64,000 nt of DNA from Physella acuta (Eukaryota; Mollusca; Gastropoda; Physidae). The position numbers were made by a program, and so were the translations under genes. The DNA is taken from the NCBI RefSeq assembly GCF_028476545.1, contig NW_026731876.1, positions 440,001-504,000 on the forward strand, read 5' to 3'. Under the pieces are notes generated by a model. It was not told where the DNA came from and did no database searches. It was given only the letters and a program-made list of their open reading frames with translations. This document shows positions 53,701-64,000 of the stretch, piece after piece; within the stretch, counting starts at the first letter, position 1, and the number at the start of each line of letters is the position of its first letter.

Positions 53701-54398
53701 TTCTCCTGGAGGGGGTTGCATTTAAAATATGTAAACATTTCGATATAAATTATATTTTGTTGGGGGGGGGGGCACAGCCACCCCAAAGAGATACCAGAAT
53801 CTCTGGCCTCCGAACTGATATTTGATAGTTAACGCGGCCCTCTGGCTGAAAAGTTTGGAGACCCCTGCTCTAGTAGAACTAAGTTTTACAAACATAAATG
53901 TAGTTTTTCTTATAATCATTTATGGTGAGGCATGTCTTGATATTTCTGTACAGCCCACAAAAAGATTACCTTAAATGAATTGGACATTAGTATCCTGCAT
54001 GAAGCTACAGTTTGTTTTCTTCTTCACAGGCTATAACCTAAGCACAAGGAAGGGCTATGAGAAACTAATGAAAGACTTTGATAAAATTATTGGCCTCAAA
54101 TATTTGTGTGCAATGCACTTGAATGATTCTAAAGGTATTTTCTTGAATCCACATATTGTTTTTTGAGAAATATAAGACAGCTTTCATATTGTCTCTATAA
54201 TTTTCTTTTTCTGTTGTAGGTGTTATGGGATCTCGGAGAGATCGTCATGAAAACATTGGAAAAGGCCATATTGGTGTAGATTGTTTTAAGTTTTTGATGA
54301 ATGACTCTAGGCTCAACAACATCCCTTTGATTCTTGAGACCCCCCTCAATAACTATGCTAAGGAAATACAAGCTTTGTATCAGCTAGAAAAGCTGTAG
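47795..54398 (+). CDS. apn-1: Endonuclease IV-type AP endonuclease (Nfo/APN-1) with very long N-terminal extension
   Basis: Eight exons: 47795-49622, 49699-50367, 50794-50918, 51078-51237, 51468-51563, 51865-51996, 54030-54134, 54220-54398; in phase, 1097 aa. The last ~276 residues are a full endonuclease IV TIM barrel (E. coli Nfo 285 aa), starting [20 protein letters not shown]. All nine zinc ligands are visible: H886 (VVHGSLW), H926 (FHPG), E962 (VIENM), D996 and H999 (LDTCH), H1033 (MHLND), D1046 and H1048 (RDRHE), E1078 (LILET). Role by family: cuts DNA 5' to abasic sites and repairs 3' ends; vertebrates lack this family, C. elegans APN-1 belongs to it. The first ~820 residues are Lys/Ser/Thr-rich and probably disordered, with three in-frame coding repeats and a [11 protein letters not shown] basic patch. 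Start chosen as the first Met after a likely 5' UTR acceptor. Confidence 0.93.
48885..49135 (+). repeat. In-frame 51-bp coding repeat, five units
   Basis: Encodes [17 protein letters not shown] five times with small changes (QKP, DSTQK, DTEKEPS). Lies in the disordered extension of the endonuclease IV gene. Confidence 0.95.
49818..49895 (+). repeat. In-frame 24-bp coding repeat, three units
   Basis: Encodes GTEIDKTA three times. Confidence 0.93.
50184..50330 (+). repeat. In-frame 51-bp coding repeat before the nuclease domain
   Basis: Encodes [17 protein letters not shown] twice and [12 protein letters not shown] once; likely helical. It lies directly before the nuclease domain, so it may act as a spacer. 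Confidence 0.93.
50930..51060. repeat. Two-copy intronic direct repeat
   Basis: Two copies of a roughly 65-bp segment with TTGTTATTATTTGAA and TATGTAGCAAT in intron 3 of the endonuclease gene; no exon edge included. Confidence 0.85.
51627..51866. repeat. 58-64-bp array carrying endonuclease exon-6 acceptor
   Basis: TTCTTCTTTCAGTTA occurs at acceptor positions 684, 748 and 806 (of 51 kb) and at the true junction 51,864/51,865. Linker core is GGAATCAGTATATGAAATAT. Use of a decoy gives TTAAAGGAATCAGTATATGA, an immediate stop. Confidence 0.93.
53185..53630 (+). pseudogene. hAT transposase remnant
   Basis: The first piece reads [20 protein letters not shown] then [14 protein letters not shown], matching the VxDIxxxI...FSLAxDESTD region of hAT transposases (GTF2IRD2/EPM2AIP1-like). 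The second piece reads [20 protein letters not shown], matching the LQMELIDLQ...LKxKF block near the C-terminus. Much of the ORF between and after is deleted and a stop lies at 53,479. Confidence 0.8.
53681..53805. mobile_element. hAT-type MITE nested in the hAT remnant, copy 4
   Basis: CAGTGTTTCTTTCAGCC and ATACCAGAATCTCTG are diverged versions of this MITE family's ends; flanks GCCTCCAA and GCCTCCGA form an 8-bp target duplication (7 of 8). 125 bp with one G run. The insertion postdates the hAT copy. Confidence 0.8.
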
Positions 54399-56080
54399 TG
54401 TTTTCCTATTAAATGAGCCAGCCTTGTATCAACTGAAAGAGCAGTGATTCTGTTGATGACAGCCTTGTGCTTATCTGATAACACCACTTTGTTATGTAAG
54501 ATGATGGCTGTTTGTCTGTCAATAAAAACTATGATAAACTAAGGTTCAGTAGGTCAGTGTGTTGAAATGATTGATAAGAAGATAGGGGTTCAAATTCTGT
54601 TGAAAATGATCTGAGACAGCTAAAAAGCCTCAGGGGAATTGTTTACATTATGGGCTATGTTTAATGTCTGCTTTCAATGAAAAAACTTCTTGTAGTTACA
54701 AATCCTCCTAAAAAATGGTTAGGTGACAGATTTTTTAAACAGTTGATTACTCTTAAAATAATCTTGTACTGCTGTACTGGTTATGTCTTATGTATATAAT
54801 GTAACATTTTCTCTATGTGGTAACAGGCATTCAAATTTTTAAAATTTTTTTATAACAATGAATACTTTTAAAATTGCTAATTTTTTTAAAGTAAAATCTC
54901 CATTTCATGTATACCAGTAGGCCTACTAAAGTGATGTGTGCCAACTAGAATTAAAGGGGGGGGTATTTTTCAACAAAAAGAAATTTGTTAGATATTCTTT
55001 ATTTGTTAATTCAATGTCATCAGTGTGTTAATGTTCTGAAATAAAAAAATATTTACATACACAAACCTTTCCTGTGATTTGTGAGGGTACATTTTAAGTT
55101 TTAACATGAATAGCATTAGGATAATTTTAAACTTATCTCCCCTGATGATACATTTTAATTTAAAATTGATATGGGGGGGGGGGGGGGGATATTTCACTTC
55201 TGTCTTTCAACAAAATTGTGAAGATCAATACACAAGTATTGCATGGGAGCACTCTATTACCTCAATTCAAGGTCATGTGGCAGTCAAAGGGAATTAAGTT
55301 AACAACACATTCAAGTAAGGTGTTTCACCATATTTATTCAAGCAAAAAATTGGTATTATTAAATTCTAGAAATGTAGCTACATAATGGCCATTAACTGTG
55401 GGAATATTCATAGGTATCCACTACTAGCACCCTCTTTATCACTTGTTTATTATTATCTAAATACCAAAAAAAATCTTTCTAAACATCAAAATAGAAACTT
55501 TTAATATGTCTTATACCTATTCTTTTTTCTTTCAAAAAAAAAAACAGCATAAAATCAAACCAGTATTGAAACAAATGCATTCAATTAAAATGGAAAATGT
55601 TTCGATTGACATTTTGAACACACAAAGGTATTTTTTTAAAAAGATTTTCCCCATACAAACAAGAGATCAAGTTCACATTTGAAGTGCAGGGAATTTATGT
55701 CTAGACTCTGCCAGCATAAAATACCTGTGTGCTTTCAAAATGTCTTATGTATGTGATCAGGTCTAAAACATTTCAAGATTACCAGAACATATATTAAAAT
55801 AGTTAGAACATACAAGTTTCTTCAATAAAACAAAAGCTGCAGTCTTACATAAACTTACCAAGTTTTACTCAAACATCTTTCAGCATTAAAAAAACACTAA
55901 AAATATTTTAAAACAAGCTATTATATGTACAGTGCACCCAAACACACAAACTGTCACCCATGCATTAATTCATTGACTGCTGGATCGGAAAACTGATCCA
56001 ATTAACCCAATAGTAATGCAGTTTGTCAGAGAGAAAGACATAAGGAATTTCATTAAAATGTCGGAGAGAAGGGCGTCCTA
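54399..56080. other. 3' untranslated regions of endonuclease IV and LAMTOR2 genes
   Basis: The two genes converge here. AATAAA at 54,521-54,526, 123 nt past the endonuclease stop, is a good polyadenylation signal. For LAMTOR2, TTTATT at 55,446-55,451 (AATAAA on minus) is a candidate. G runs at about 54,957 and 55,170. A B-box-like GGTTCAAATTC near 54,587 lacks a convincing tRNA fold. Confidence 0.5.
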
Positions 56081-59000
56081 TCAGGATGATGCAACTTGAG
56101 ATAAGGGCTCCTCCAGGTACGTTGCCATGGCTTCAATCTGAAACAAACATCAACACACACATCAAACAGCCCAGGTACAAGTCAATACAACCCAGGTAAA
56201 ATTATAAGGTAAATATTTTTATGATTTAATGTTAGTATCAGGTACAATATTTTCCTAGTCAATCTTGAAAAATAAGAAACAAGCTCTGTTAGGGTTTGGT
56301 AACATAACGCAGACTGGTTTTTTTTTTTAAACCACATCCTATTATGAAATAAGAGCTTTTGAAACTGGTCCAAAAAATAAAGACATTAATTCTTTCAAAC
56401 ATACTGGACAATGCCTTGACCAACTCAATTGAAAATAAAATATGATTACCATAAAATAAAAGCAGTAATAAAAGTAATGCATGTTTTACCTTGGTTTTCA
56501 GCATTCCATAACTGACTGTTTCAGTTGCACACAAGCATAACAACAGGTTGGCTACTTTGGTGATGGCAATTTTACCTTGCTGAAAAATTCAAGCAATGTT
56601 CAAATTCTGAAACTCTTATCAGACTTCTTGCCATTTATATGAAAATCATGAAGATATAAAATTATATTAATTTTTAAACTTTTCTAACCATTTTGTCAGT
56701 AAATCTACTTCTATTGCTGCTCAGATAAATGACATACCTTGCAATCCACAAGCACACATTTAAGTTTAGAATCGTCTAAAGAAATCTGTCCACTTTTGTG
56801 AAATGACGACCAGATATTACTTGCTATAGCACCTGCAGCAGCTGCATCTTTATCACCAAAACCTGAGAAGGCTAACAATGATCCCTCACTGTTTAAAAGT
56901 CTGGAAATAGAAACCATAATCTGGTTTTAAAAATTTGAAGTCAGTAGTCAACATGAAGATGTAAGGCTAACAATGATCCCTCACTGTTTAAAAGTCTGGA
57001 AATAGAATGGTTTTAAAAATTTGAAGTCAATAGTCAACATGAAGATGTAAGGCTAACAATGATCCCTCACTGTTTAAAAGTCTGGAAATAGAAACCATAA
57101 TCTGGTTTTAAAAATTTGAAGTCAGTAGTCAACATGAAGATGTAAGGCTAACAATGATCCCTCACTGTTTAAAAGTCTGGAAATAGAATGGTTTTAAAAA
57201 TTTGAAGTCAATAGTCAACATGAAGATGTAAGGCTAACAATGAACCCTCATTGTTTAAAAGTCTGGAAATAGAAACCATAATCTGGTTTTAAAAATTTGA
57301 AGTCAGTAGTCAACATGAAGATGTAAGGCTAACAATGATCCCTCACTGTTTAAAAGTCTGGAAATAGAAACCATAATCTGGTTTTAAAAATTTGAAGTCA
57401 GTAGTCAACATGAAGATGTAAGGCTAACAATGATCCCTCACTGTTTAAAAGTCTGGAAATAGAATGGTTTTAAAAATTTGAAGTCAATAGTCAACATGAA
57501 GATGTAAGGCTAACAATGAACCCTCATTGTTTAAAAGTCTGGAAATAGAAACCATAATCTGGTTTTAAAAATTTGAAGTCAGTAGTCAACATGAAGATGT
57601 AAGGCTAACAATGAACCATCATAGTTTAAAAGCAGACATGCCTACCCAAGACAACCAAAAGTAGGAGAAGTCATACACAAAAAGAGGAATTCGCAGCAAA
57701 AAAGAGGAACATGTGCTAATGTTAATTTGTTAACTTGAGAAAACAAGGAATTAATTTAAAAAAGACTCAGGAGGTTTAGGCCTGAGTGGTTTTTCCCCTG
57801 AAATCCTAACTAGGCCTGTAATGGACACCAGCGAGAAAAGTCTCAAAGGTATTTGAGAGGTGCATAAATTAATTTAAAAATCAGGCACGGCGTAGTTACA
57901 ATTAATATGGTTATAAAATCCTGTCTGTATGGTTTTTTCGGACTTTACTAAAGATTGGGTGTATTTGATGTTTTTAAAATTTTCGGTAACTAAATAAAAA
58001 TTAAAAAAAAAAAGCAAAAACAATTTGGTTTTCACGTGTAATGGCGACATAAACAATGGCCGCCATAAATTTTATTGTACACATTGTAAGCTAAAAATAG
58101 AAAAAATAGGTCATGTTGTTTAAATTTGCATAGTTATTTAAAAACCTGATCTGCAAAGTTTTGTAAACAAAATAACTATAAAGTGGGGCTGTCAGAAATC
58201 GATCACGGAGTTCCTTTACAGCCAATCAATGTTTGTCTTACGAAAGTGAAACATCGGGTTATAACTTAGGCTTGATGAAAATAAATAGAAATGTAGCCTT
58301 AAACTCAACAAATTATTTCTGAATTAATTTTAGGCTTAAGTTTTTAATAAAATTTTATCTTTTATTAGTTTTATGGTCCTAAATCTAAAAAAGCACATTT
58401 TTATTCCATGTCAACAACATTACGGAAGGAATCTCGTCAACTCGATGGTGTCCATTTACAAAAAAAAAAATAACTTTAAAAAGATGTTAACAAAGTTCAC
58501 AAATATGGTTGCATCTGATGAAAACATTGCTAATCTTTATTTATAACTGAAAAGCTTCAATAACATTTCTTAAAAACAGGTAGGCCTACATGAAACATTT
58601 TTGTAACTTGAAAATGAAAACATAAATCCTTGTAACATTGTGAAATAATTTCTAAAATTCTATGGACACAGAAGAGTTTGCGAGAAACCTTCCATCATAT
58701 TTGACAGGTATGTATAGATTTAGAGCCTACAAATACAGTATAATAATCGAGATACTAAACAATTTGCCATAAACCCAGCATTTGTGTCAGTGTATGACAT
58801 GGTAAGAATTTTATTATTAATTTAGACAATTTTATTAATTTAGAAAATTTTGGTTCTTGTAATGTTTCTGAATGTAGTGTATTGAGATGTGCTAAAACTC
58901 AAAGATTGACAGTTCACAGTATTCTTATTTAAAAAATGTTTACTGATGTTGGCTCATCCTTTGATAAATAATTAAAATCATATTAATTAAAGTGCTCATA

Positions 59001-62000
59001 TTTCTGTGTTGAACTTTCCTTTCCATTATAGTTTCCTATAAATAAAACTGTAAAAACTGTAGCTTATAAAAATGGGCATTATAATTTTTAATTTAGGCTG
59101 TTCATAGATCTAGATAGGCTTGTCAGTATTTAGGCCTAATAGGTTTTTTTATATATTACACATCTCTAGACCGAGACCCAATATTATCTACTTGAAAATG
59201 CCTTTATAATCTATTTATCTGCCCAGAAATCCTATTTGTAATTCATTAATTCAATTCTAGTTAACTGGATCTCCTTAACCTGGTATTAAAAAGGCTAGCC
59301 TAATACAGGGTTCCCACAATTTTTTTACCAGAAAATTCCCTGCTATTCCAAGTAACGTGCCAAATTAAATTTAATTAAACCACAAAAAAAGCAGACATTT
59401 TTTAGGGGTGCCACTTATTTTTTAAAGCAAATTATATCCTAAAATTTAATCCATAAACTTACATTTTTAAACCCTGAAACTTGATTTTATGTCAGAAATT
59501 TTTATAAACAAAATTTGGCAATACTTAACTTACTTAACGAAACATGTTATATTTTTTATACATTCCTTTGGTGATTTTAATTTTATAACAATCTTTAAAC
59601 AAAAATTAATATTTAAATGATTGTGCATATAACAAAAATAGTTTAAAATAGTATACGCATCTTGATCCCATAATGTAATATTACATTTCTAGAACCTCCC
59701 CCAATACAAAACAGCTGCTTATGTTATACAATTAATATAAATATAGTGAGTTAAGCTGAGAGTAGTCACACTTTAAAATCTAATCTAAAAAGTTGTAGAA
59801 ATGTACACTGCAGTTTGTAACATATCTAAGAAGGCCTATTTAATTTTAGCACTTCCTATATTGAGTTTAATAAAGTGTGTAGTCAGCCAAAAGTGTGTAG
59901 CTATTCACTCAACCAACAAACTGTAAACAACAAATAATTTGCTTAAAGTAGACAAGAACTTTGAAAAATACTCCTCACTGCTACTATTGTACTAATCAAT
60001 ACCTTAGTATAGCTAATATCTAAAATAAAAGAAGTTTCTGTTACTATGAAATAATACTGAAAGTTTTTTTTTAAAGTTAAAAAAATGAATGTTCGTTTTT
60101 CCCCCCTCAAAATTGAACTTATTTAAACTATAATGATCATTCGCACTGTTTTCAATTTAGAGGTCATCCATAAATGACATCACGCTTTTTTTGACGATTT
60201 TTACCTCCCACCCCCCTCCCCTCCGTCACACCTCGTCACATAAAAGCCAGACCCCCCCCCCCCCCCCCCCAAATGCTGTTAAATTTTTCTTAAAATATCG
60301 ATATTTTTCCAAAATCTTATCAGAACTCTGTCAACAGAGTATTTTGATCTATTCCTATTACGATTTATTAAAACCGTTTTCTCAAACGCAAAATAACGGC
60401 TAATACTCGTTTTCTAACATTGCTTTTTTATACTGCAAAAAAAAAGTGACGTCACACCATCTGACCCCCCCCCCCCTCCGCCTCATCATACACCATCACA
60501 AAATTACGGAGCCCCCCCCCCCCCTCCCTCCTACGAGTGTGACGTCATTTATGGACGACCCCTTAATGTTTATGTCGTTTCTTAGAGGTACTTGTATTTT
60601 TTAAACTTAAATTTTTTTTTTAAATGAGCCTAATAGTAATTTTAATATTTTAGTTAAATAGACAATGAGATCAACCGAAATAACCGAAATTAGATCCTAG
60701 GGCCTATTTTTTAAAATTTAAAATAAATCGTATTTTGAAGAGAAAAACCTTCCAAGCTAAGCAGACCCATACTTATGACAATAGTAAACACATCAATATG
60801 TATGAATTTCAAATAGCCTTGGACTGCTATTTAAAATTGACGGTATGGCATCCCCCCTCCCCCCCCCCCCCCCAACTAGACGACGTCGAGATCATTGTCA
60901 AGGCCTATAGCATACGTTATAACATGAACAACTGCTATTTGAGATAGCCTATGACGTCACTACTCCCCCCCCTCCCAAAAAAAAAAACACACCACCACGC
61001 TGTATGAACGCGGCGTGGGCCTACTTGGGGTCACAGTGAGTTCATGAAAGCCCTATTTACTCCAGTTGTTACCTTTTTTTTTATCTCCCCTCCCCATGAA
61101 ATAATTGTAGTTGACCCATACGCATTTGACATTGTTGGTGACGTCACTAGCCTTTAATTTTTTTTTCACAAACGCAAGAAACGCTGGCTTCCCCAAAATT
61201 TTTTTTAAAAATCAGTGAAATAGTCTGCTACAACGGTTATCATTAACATATGTGATAATATTAAACAAGACTGTACTCGCGCGCGATCCTAGTCCTTTAA
61301 TAACGTTTATTTAGGTCCATCCCTATACTACACGACGAGTTCAAATAAGCCAAAAAAAAAACCACGTGTAATCTAAATTTTAAACAAATCCTGAAAAAAA
61401 ATGACATCACGCCAATGTTGGGTAACCCTAGGTCTAAGCTAGCATAGCAGTAGATGTACAATGTACTCTTGCGTGATGAGCGGAAAACAGATCAACGGTA
61501 AAGAGGCACCACGAGAACCGGCAACACTAGTTTTGTACGCCAAAACTAGGTCACGAGAGGTGGCGAGACTGGAGATTGGATAGGCCTATACCCGGTTTAA
61601 GTCTCGCGACACCCGAAAGAAAAAAACCTCAAGAAGCAAGGTTTCCCGGTTTTTAAAGATATTTCCCGGCTATTCATCAAAATTCCCGGTTTTCCAGACC
61701 GGGAAATTAAATTTCGAAATTCCCGGTTTTTTCCCGGCTGCGTGGGAACCCTGCTAATAACAATTAGGCTCATTTAAAAATAGGGGCCACGCTCTGCGAG
61801 AGGCGTAGTCACTTCAATATTTATATGTTTTTAGTTCGTTTCAAACTAAATTACTTAATTTAATATTTATTGTCGTCACTCACTGCCATGCACAACAACA
61901 GACCTCTCCATGACACAACACAACTTCACTCTCTTCCTCCCCCCCCCCCCCCTCAAGCAAATTGAATTTTTTTTTAAGTTCACATAGGATAAATAATATA

Positions 62001-62573
62001 GACTTAGATCTACTATTACACATGCTAAATAGCTAGGCCTAAAGGTTAAAGGACAGTTTGATTTAGCTAGGTTGCTGCTAGATCTAGGACTATAATCTGA
62101 CTGACCCATCTGACCTCACAAACTTTTCTTGACACCACATTGTACTTTTTTTTTTACAAGTACTAGACTCTTAGGTGTTGAAATAATATAAATACACTTA
62201 AACTTGATCTAGATCTATGTCAACATTAAATTGTTACCACGAAAAAAAGATCGGGCAGTCCTGATATCTGTTTTTTTTTAGATCGCGTGCCACCTACTAG
62301 GACTACTAAGTAAGTACTAGGGCAAAGATTAAGCGTAAAGGCGGCCTTACGCGTAACCGTACGCTGAGCGAACTGCATAAATGCGGCCAATAAATATTTA
62401 TGTTTATTATTCAGTGGTCATGTTTAAATTGAAAATTGCGTAAGTTTTAGATTTAGTGAGAAAATCTATCAATAACTAGATCTATTAACTTAACTGATAA
62501 CTCACAAGGTGCTTCCAACTCCTCCAGTATTGGCTTGGCTTAGGACCTCTGACAGCACTCTTGGTTTCAGCAT
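56081..62573 (-). CDS. LAMTOR2: LAMTOR2 (Ragulator subunit p14/ROBLD3)
   Basis: Four exons (minus): 62573-62506, 56900-56738, 56579-56490, 56137-56081; in phase, 125 aa, the same length as human LAMTOR2. Begins MLKPRVLSEVLSQANTGGVG (human MLRPKALTQVLSQANTGGVQ), continues NSEGSLLAFSGFGD and AIASNIWSSF, then KIAITKVANLLLCLCATETV and ends YLEEPLSQVASS. A single roadblock/LC7 domain fills the protein. Family role: with LAMTOR1, 3, 4 and 5 it forms the Ragulator scaffold on late endosomes/lysosomes for Rag GTPases, mTORC1 and MEK1 signalling. Intron 1 is 5.6 kb and holds a splice-junction array and a large transposon. Confidence 0.96.
56868..57640. repeat. 81/94-bp array carrying LAMTOR2 exon-2 acceptor, eight copies
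   Basis: Minus-strand units contain ATTTCCAG|ACTTTTAAACAG and about 30 nt of exon 2 (LLNSEGSLLA). The true copy is at 56,901/56,900; seven decoys and one decayed copy follow. Two unit lengths differ by loss of part of ACCATAATCT, and they form a repeated pattern. Decoy use would read ...SLLALHLHVDY and stop. Confidence 0.95.
57641..59305. other. LAMTOR2 intron 1, unique AT-rich part
   Basis: No exon or mobile element recognised. Confidence 0.5.
59306..61753. mobile_element. Probable 2.4-kb non-autonomous hAT-like element
   Basis: Ends CAGGGTTCCCAC and GTGGGAACCCTG are inverted repeats; CTAATA flanks both ends directly, with GCCTAATA left and GCTAATA right (an 8-bp duplication with one base lost is possible). 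The right subterminal part repeats TTCCCGG words. No transposase seen; a second MITE is nested. The long distance between short ends leaves room for a chance pairing. Confidence 0.6.
60160..60562. mobile_element. MITE with TTAA-type flanks and TGACGTCA ends
   Basis: The left end GAGGTCATCCATAAATGACA and the right end (reverse complement GGGGTCGTCCATAAATGACG) match over about 24 bp. Flanks TTTA/TTAA suggest a TTAA target, as for piggyBac. The interior has duplicated C-rich/TGACGTCAC segments. Family assignment is tentative. Confidence 0.65.
61754..62505. other. LAMTOR2 intron 1, promoter-proximal part
   Basis: C run at about 61,938-61,952 and AGATCTAGATC words; nothing coding. Confidence 0.4.
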
Positions 62574-63438
62574 GATTTTAAATATTGGAGTGTCAAAGCA
62601 ATAAAACAGTTTTGCCTTAAACTCCGTAATCAAATTAGGCAATAAGTACAATCTAGATTTGCTGTGTTCTAGATCTAGAAGACCTCTAAATCTAAGTTTT
62701 GCTTCTAAATTTTAAAAACAAACACGAACTTTTAATAGGAAAACAGGAAACTAGCATCAGGTGACAACCTTGACCTCTGGACATCTATCGTGTTTCGTAA
62801 AACTTAAAAGAGCTGATCGCTCTATGGAACTCAAAACATAGATCTCTAGATTCTAGCTCTAGATCTAGAATCAGTAGAGATTTATTAGCCTAGTAAACAT
62901 CAGTACGCTAACCGGTAATAATTGTTCATAATAATATAGATATGATCTAGTATCACACGCACGTGCAATTTGTTTTTTATTTTTAAATTGTGTTGCTAAT
63001 GTTGCAAACTCACGTTTATTGAATCATTTACGCTTTGTGTGTTTTACTCCGTTATTTTTGTTGTTGTTGATTTGCTGACATGCCACTGATGCCAGATACA
63101 AAGTTCAACGGGAACCATTTTAATTTTATAAATATTATGAGTAATTAGGCATATTGGTATATTCATTAATCTAATAAATCTCTATTTAGATCTAGAATCT
63201 AGATATTTAATAATAACTTAATTATTTAGGACATGTTAGCTAGTCTTTTTAATGAATAATGAATCTGCAGATAAAAAGTAACAAAATAATGGAATAACAC
63301 AGTCAAGAAATTTAAAAATGTTTGACTTCTTACTGTAAGTTATTTTTCTTTAATTAAAATAATTTTAAAATTATCACTAGATTTACTACCTGTACTGTAT
63401 ACCAGTGGGTTTTTTCAGGATTTTCATGGGCAGGGTTT

Positions 63439-63518
<80 letters not shown>

Positions 63519-63653
63519 CCTATATATTGTTTCTAAGAATGTAAAAGTTGTGGTTTTATTATATTCACTTTATTTAAAACTAAAATGCGTTAACATTTAA
63601 TTTAAATTGGACAAGTTCGTCATCATGAATAATTGTGAATTATTTGGAGACAG
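62574..63653. other. LAMTOR2 upstream region with CA/TA microsatellite
   Basis: (CA)n at about 63,441-63,470 runs into (TA)n to about 63,514. TCTAGATCTAGA clusters at 62,660-62,690, 62,845-62,872 and 63,185-63,205. The LAMTOR2 promoter must lie at its left side; not resolved. Confidence 0.5.
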
Positions 63654-63929
63654 TTGTCATTTTGGAAACTTGCTGCAGACTATGAGATAGTGTGGTTAAG
63701 CAGAAGAGACATAAAGATGTTGATGACACCTAACTCTGTTTTCAGTGCTCAAAAAAATCTAGTTTGGGAAGGTAAAGGCAGCATGCATAAGGTTGATTAC
63801 ACAAGATTCTTTGTTTGCCCCATGGACCATTCGGTCTACAAAGGCTACATTATCTCTAGGTTTTTGAAAAAATTAGAACTAGATCTCGGGCAGATGAGGC
63901 TCGTTAGCTGGGGACAGCCACTCTTCTAG
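63654..63929 (+). other. Unidentified open frame, 91 codons
   Basis: Reads MSFWKLAADYEIVWLSRRDI and later FFVCPMDHSVYKGYIISRFL to a TAG at 63,927-63,929. Residue mix looks protein-like and GC content is a little higher than nearby, but I recognise no family. A first exon of a gene to the right, or a repeat-derived fragment, are both possible. An inner CTGTTTTCAG at about 63,738 could also be an acceptor. Confidence 0.25.
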
Positions 63930-64000
63930 AAGAGACAACTCCAAAATCAAACAACTGCTGCCTTGTAGTTTGTTCTTGGTTGGACAAAGGCTATGGAAGC

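Larger units (their letters stand above)
53112..53867 (+). mobile_element. Internally deleted hAT transposon
   Basis: Ends CAGGGGTCTCCAAACT and AGTTTGGAGACCCCTG are perfect inverted repeats; flanks CTATAGTA and CTCTAGTA are an 8-bp target duplication (7 of 8). Sits in intron 6 of the endonuclease gene, same orientation. The interior holds two pieces of a hAT transposase. 756 bp including a nested MITE. Confidence 0.93.

Noticed and set aside
54545-54610. B-box-like GGTTCAAATTC near a possible A box
   Set aside because: Arms do not pair; probably chance in a 3' flank.
57874-58056. Short frame MFMSPLHVKTKLFLLFFFNF
   Set aside because: AT-rich chance frame inside LAMTOR2 intron 1; no splice sites or homology.

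Overview
This is an animal nuclear genome segment, most likely a mollusc and perhaps a heterobranch gastropod. The reasons are split genes with GT-AG introns, five clear animal proteins, many TCTAGATCTAG and AGGCCTA motifs, short hAT-type MITEs, and a very heavy load of tandem repeats. The species assignment is inference; no ribosomal, mitochondrial or HOX marker is present.

Layout. Positions 1-19,400 hold almost only tandem arrays (unit lengths about 13 to 55 bp, the largest a 4.2 kb satellite at 12.9-17.07 kb), long G/C homopolymers and one MITE; I see no secure gene there, only three weak exon candidates. From 19.5 kb on the window is genic: a katanin p60 gene (minus, 10 exons, 501 aa); a BTB-BACK-Kelch gene (plus, 567 aa in one exon); a tRNA-His-like sequence and a perfect 102-bp inverted repeat; an ankyrin-repeat gene (minus, 3 exons, 591 aa); a 1 kb deleted integrase-type (Ginger/KRBA2-like) DNA transposon in a TA microsatellite; a BDH1-like SDR gene (minus, 7 exons, 370 aa) that lacks the catalytic Tyr and Lys; an endonuclease IV (Nfo/APN-1 type) gene with a roughly 820-residue N-terminal extension (plus, 8 exons, 1097 aa); and LAMTOR2 (minus, 4 exons, 125 aa). 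Every exon set was joined by hand with phase checked; all frames close exactly.

The genes do not form a pathway. They cover microtubule severing, probable ubiquitin-ligase adaptor, a dehydrogenase-like membrane protein, base-excision repair and the lysosomal Ragulator complex.

The most unusual pattern is that tandem repeats in this window repeatedly include exon-intron junctions. At eight junctions in five genes, the repeat unit carries a copy of the exon edge plus its splice acceptor or donor, so the true site sits at the end of a ladder of 1 to 23 decoy sites. Where I traced the frames, decoy use leads to an early stop. A second theme is a hAT MITE family with G-rich cores; four copies have clear 8-bp target duplications, one of them nested in an older hAT pseudogene. 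A third is a ten-fold array of perfect TGACGTCA (CRE) palindromes with a 27-bp period.
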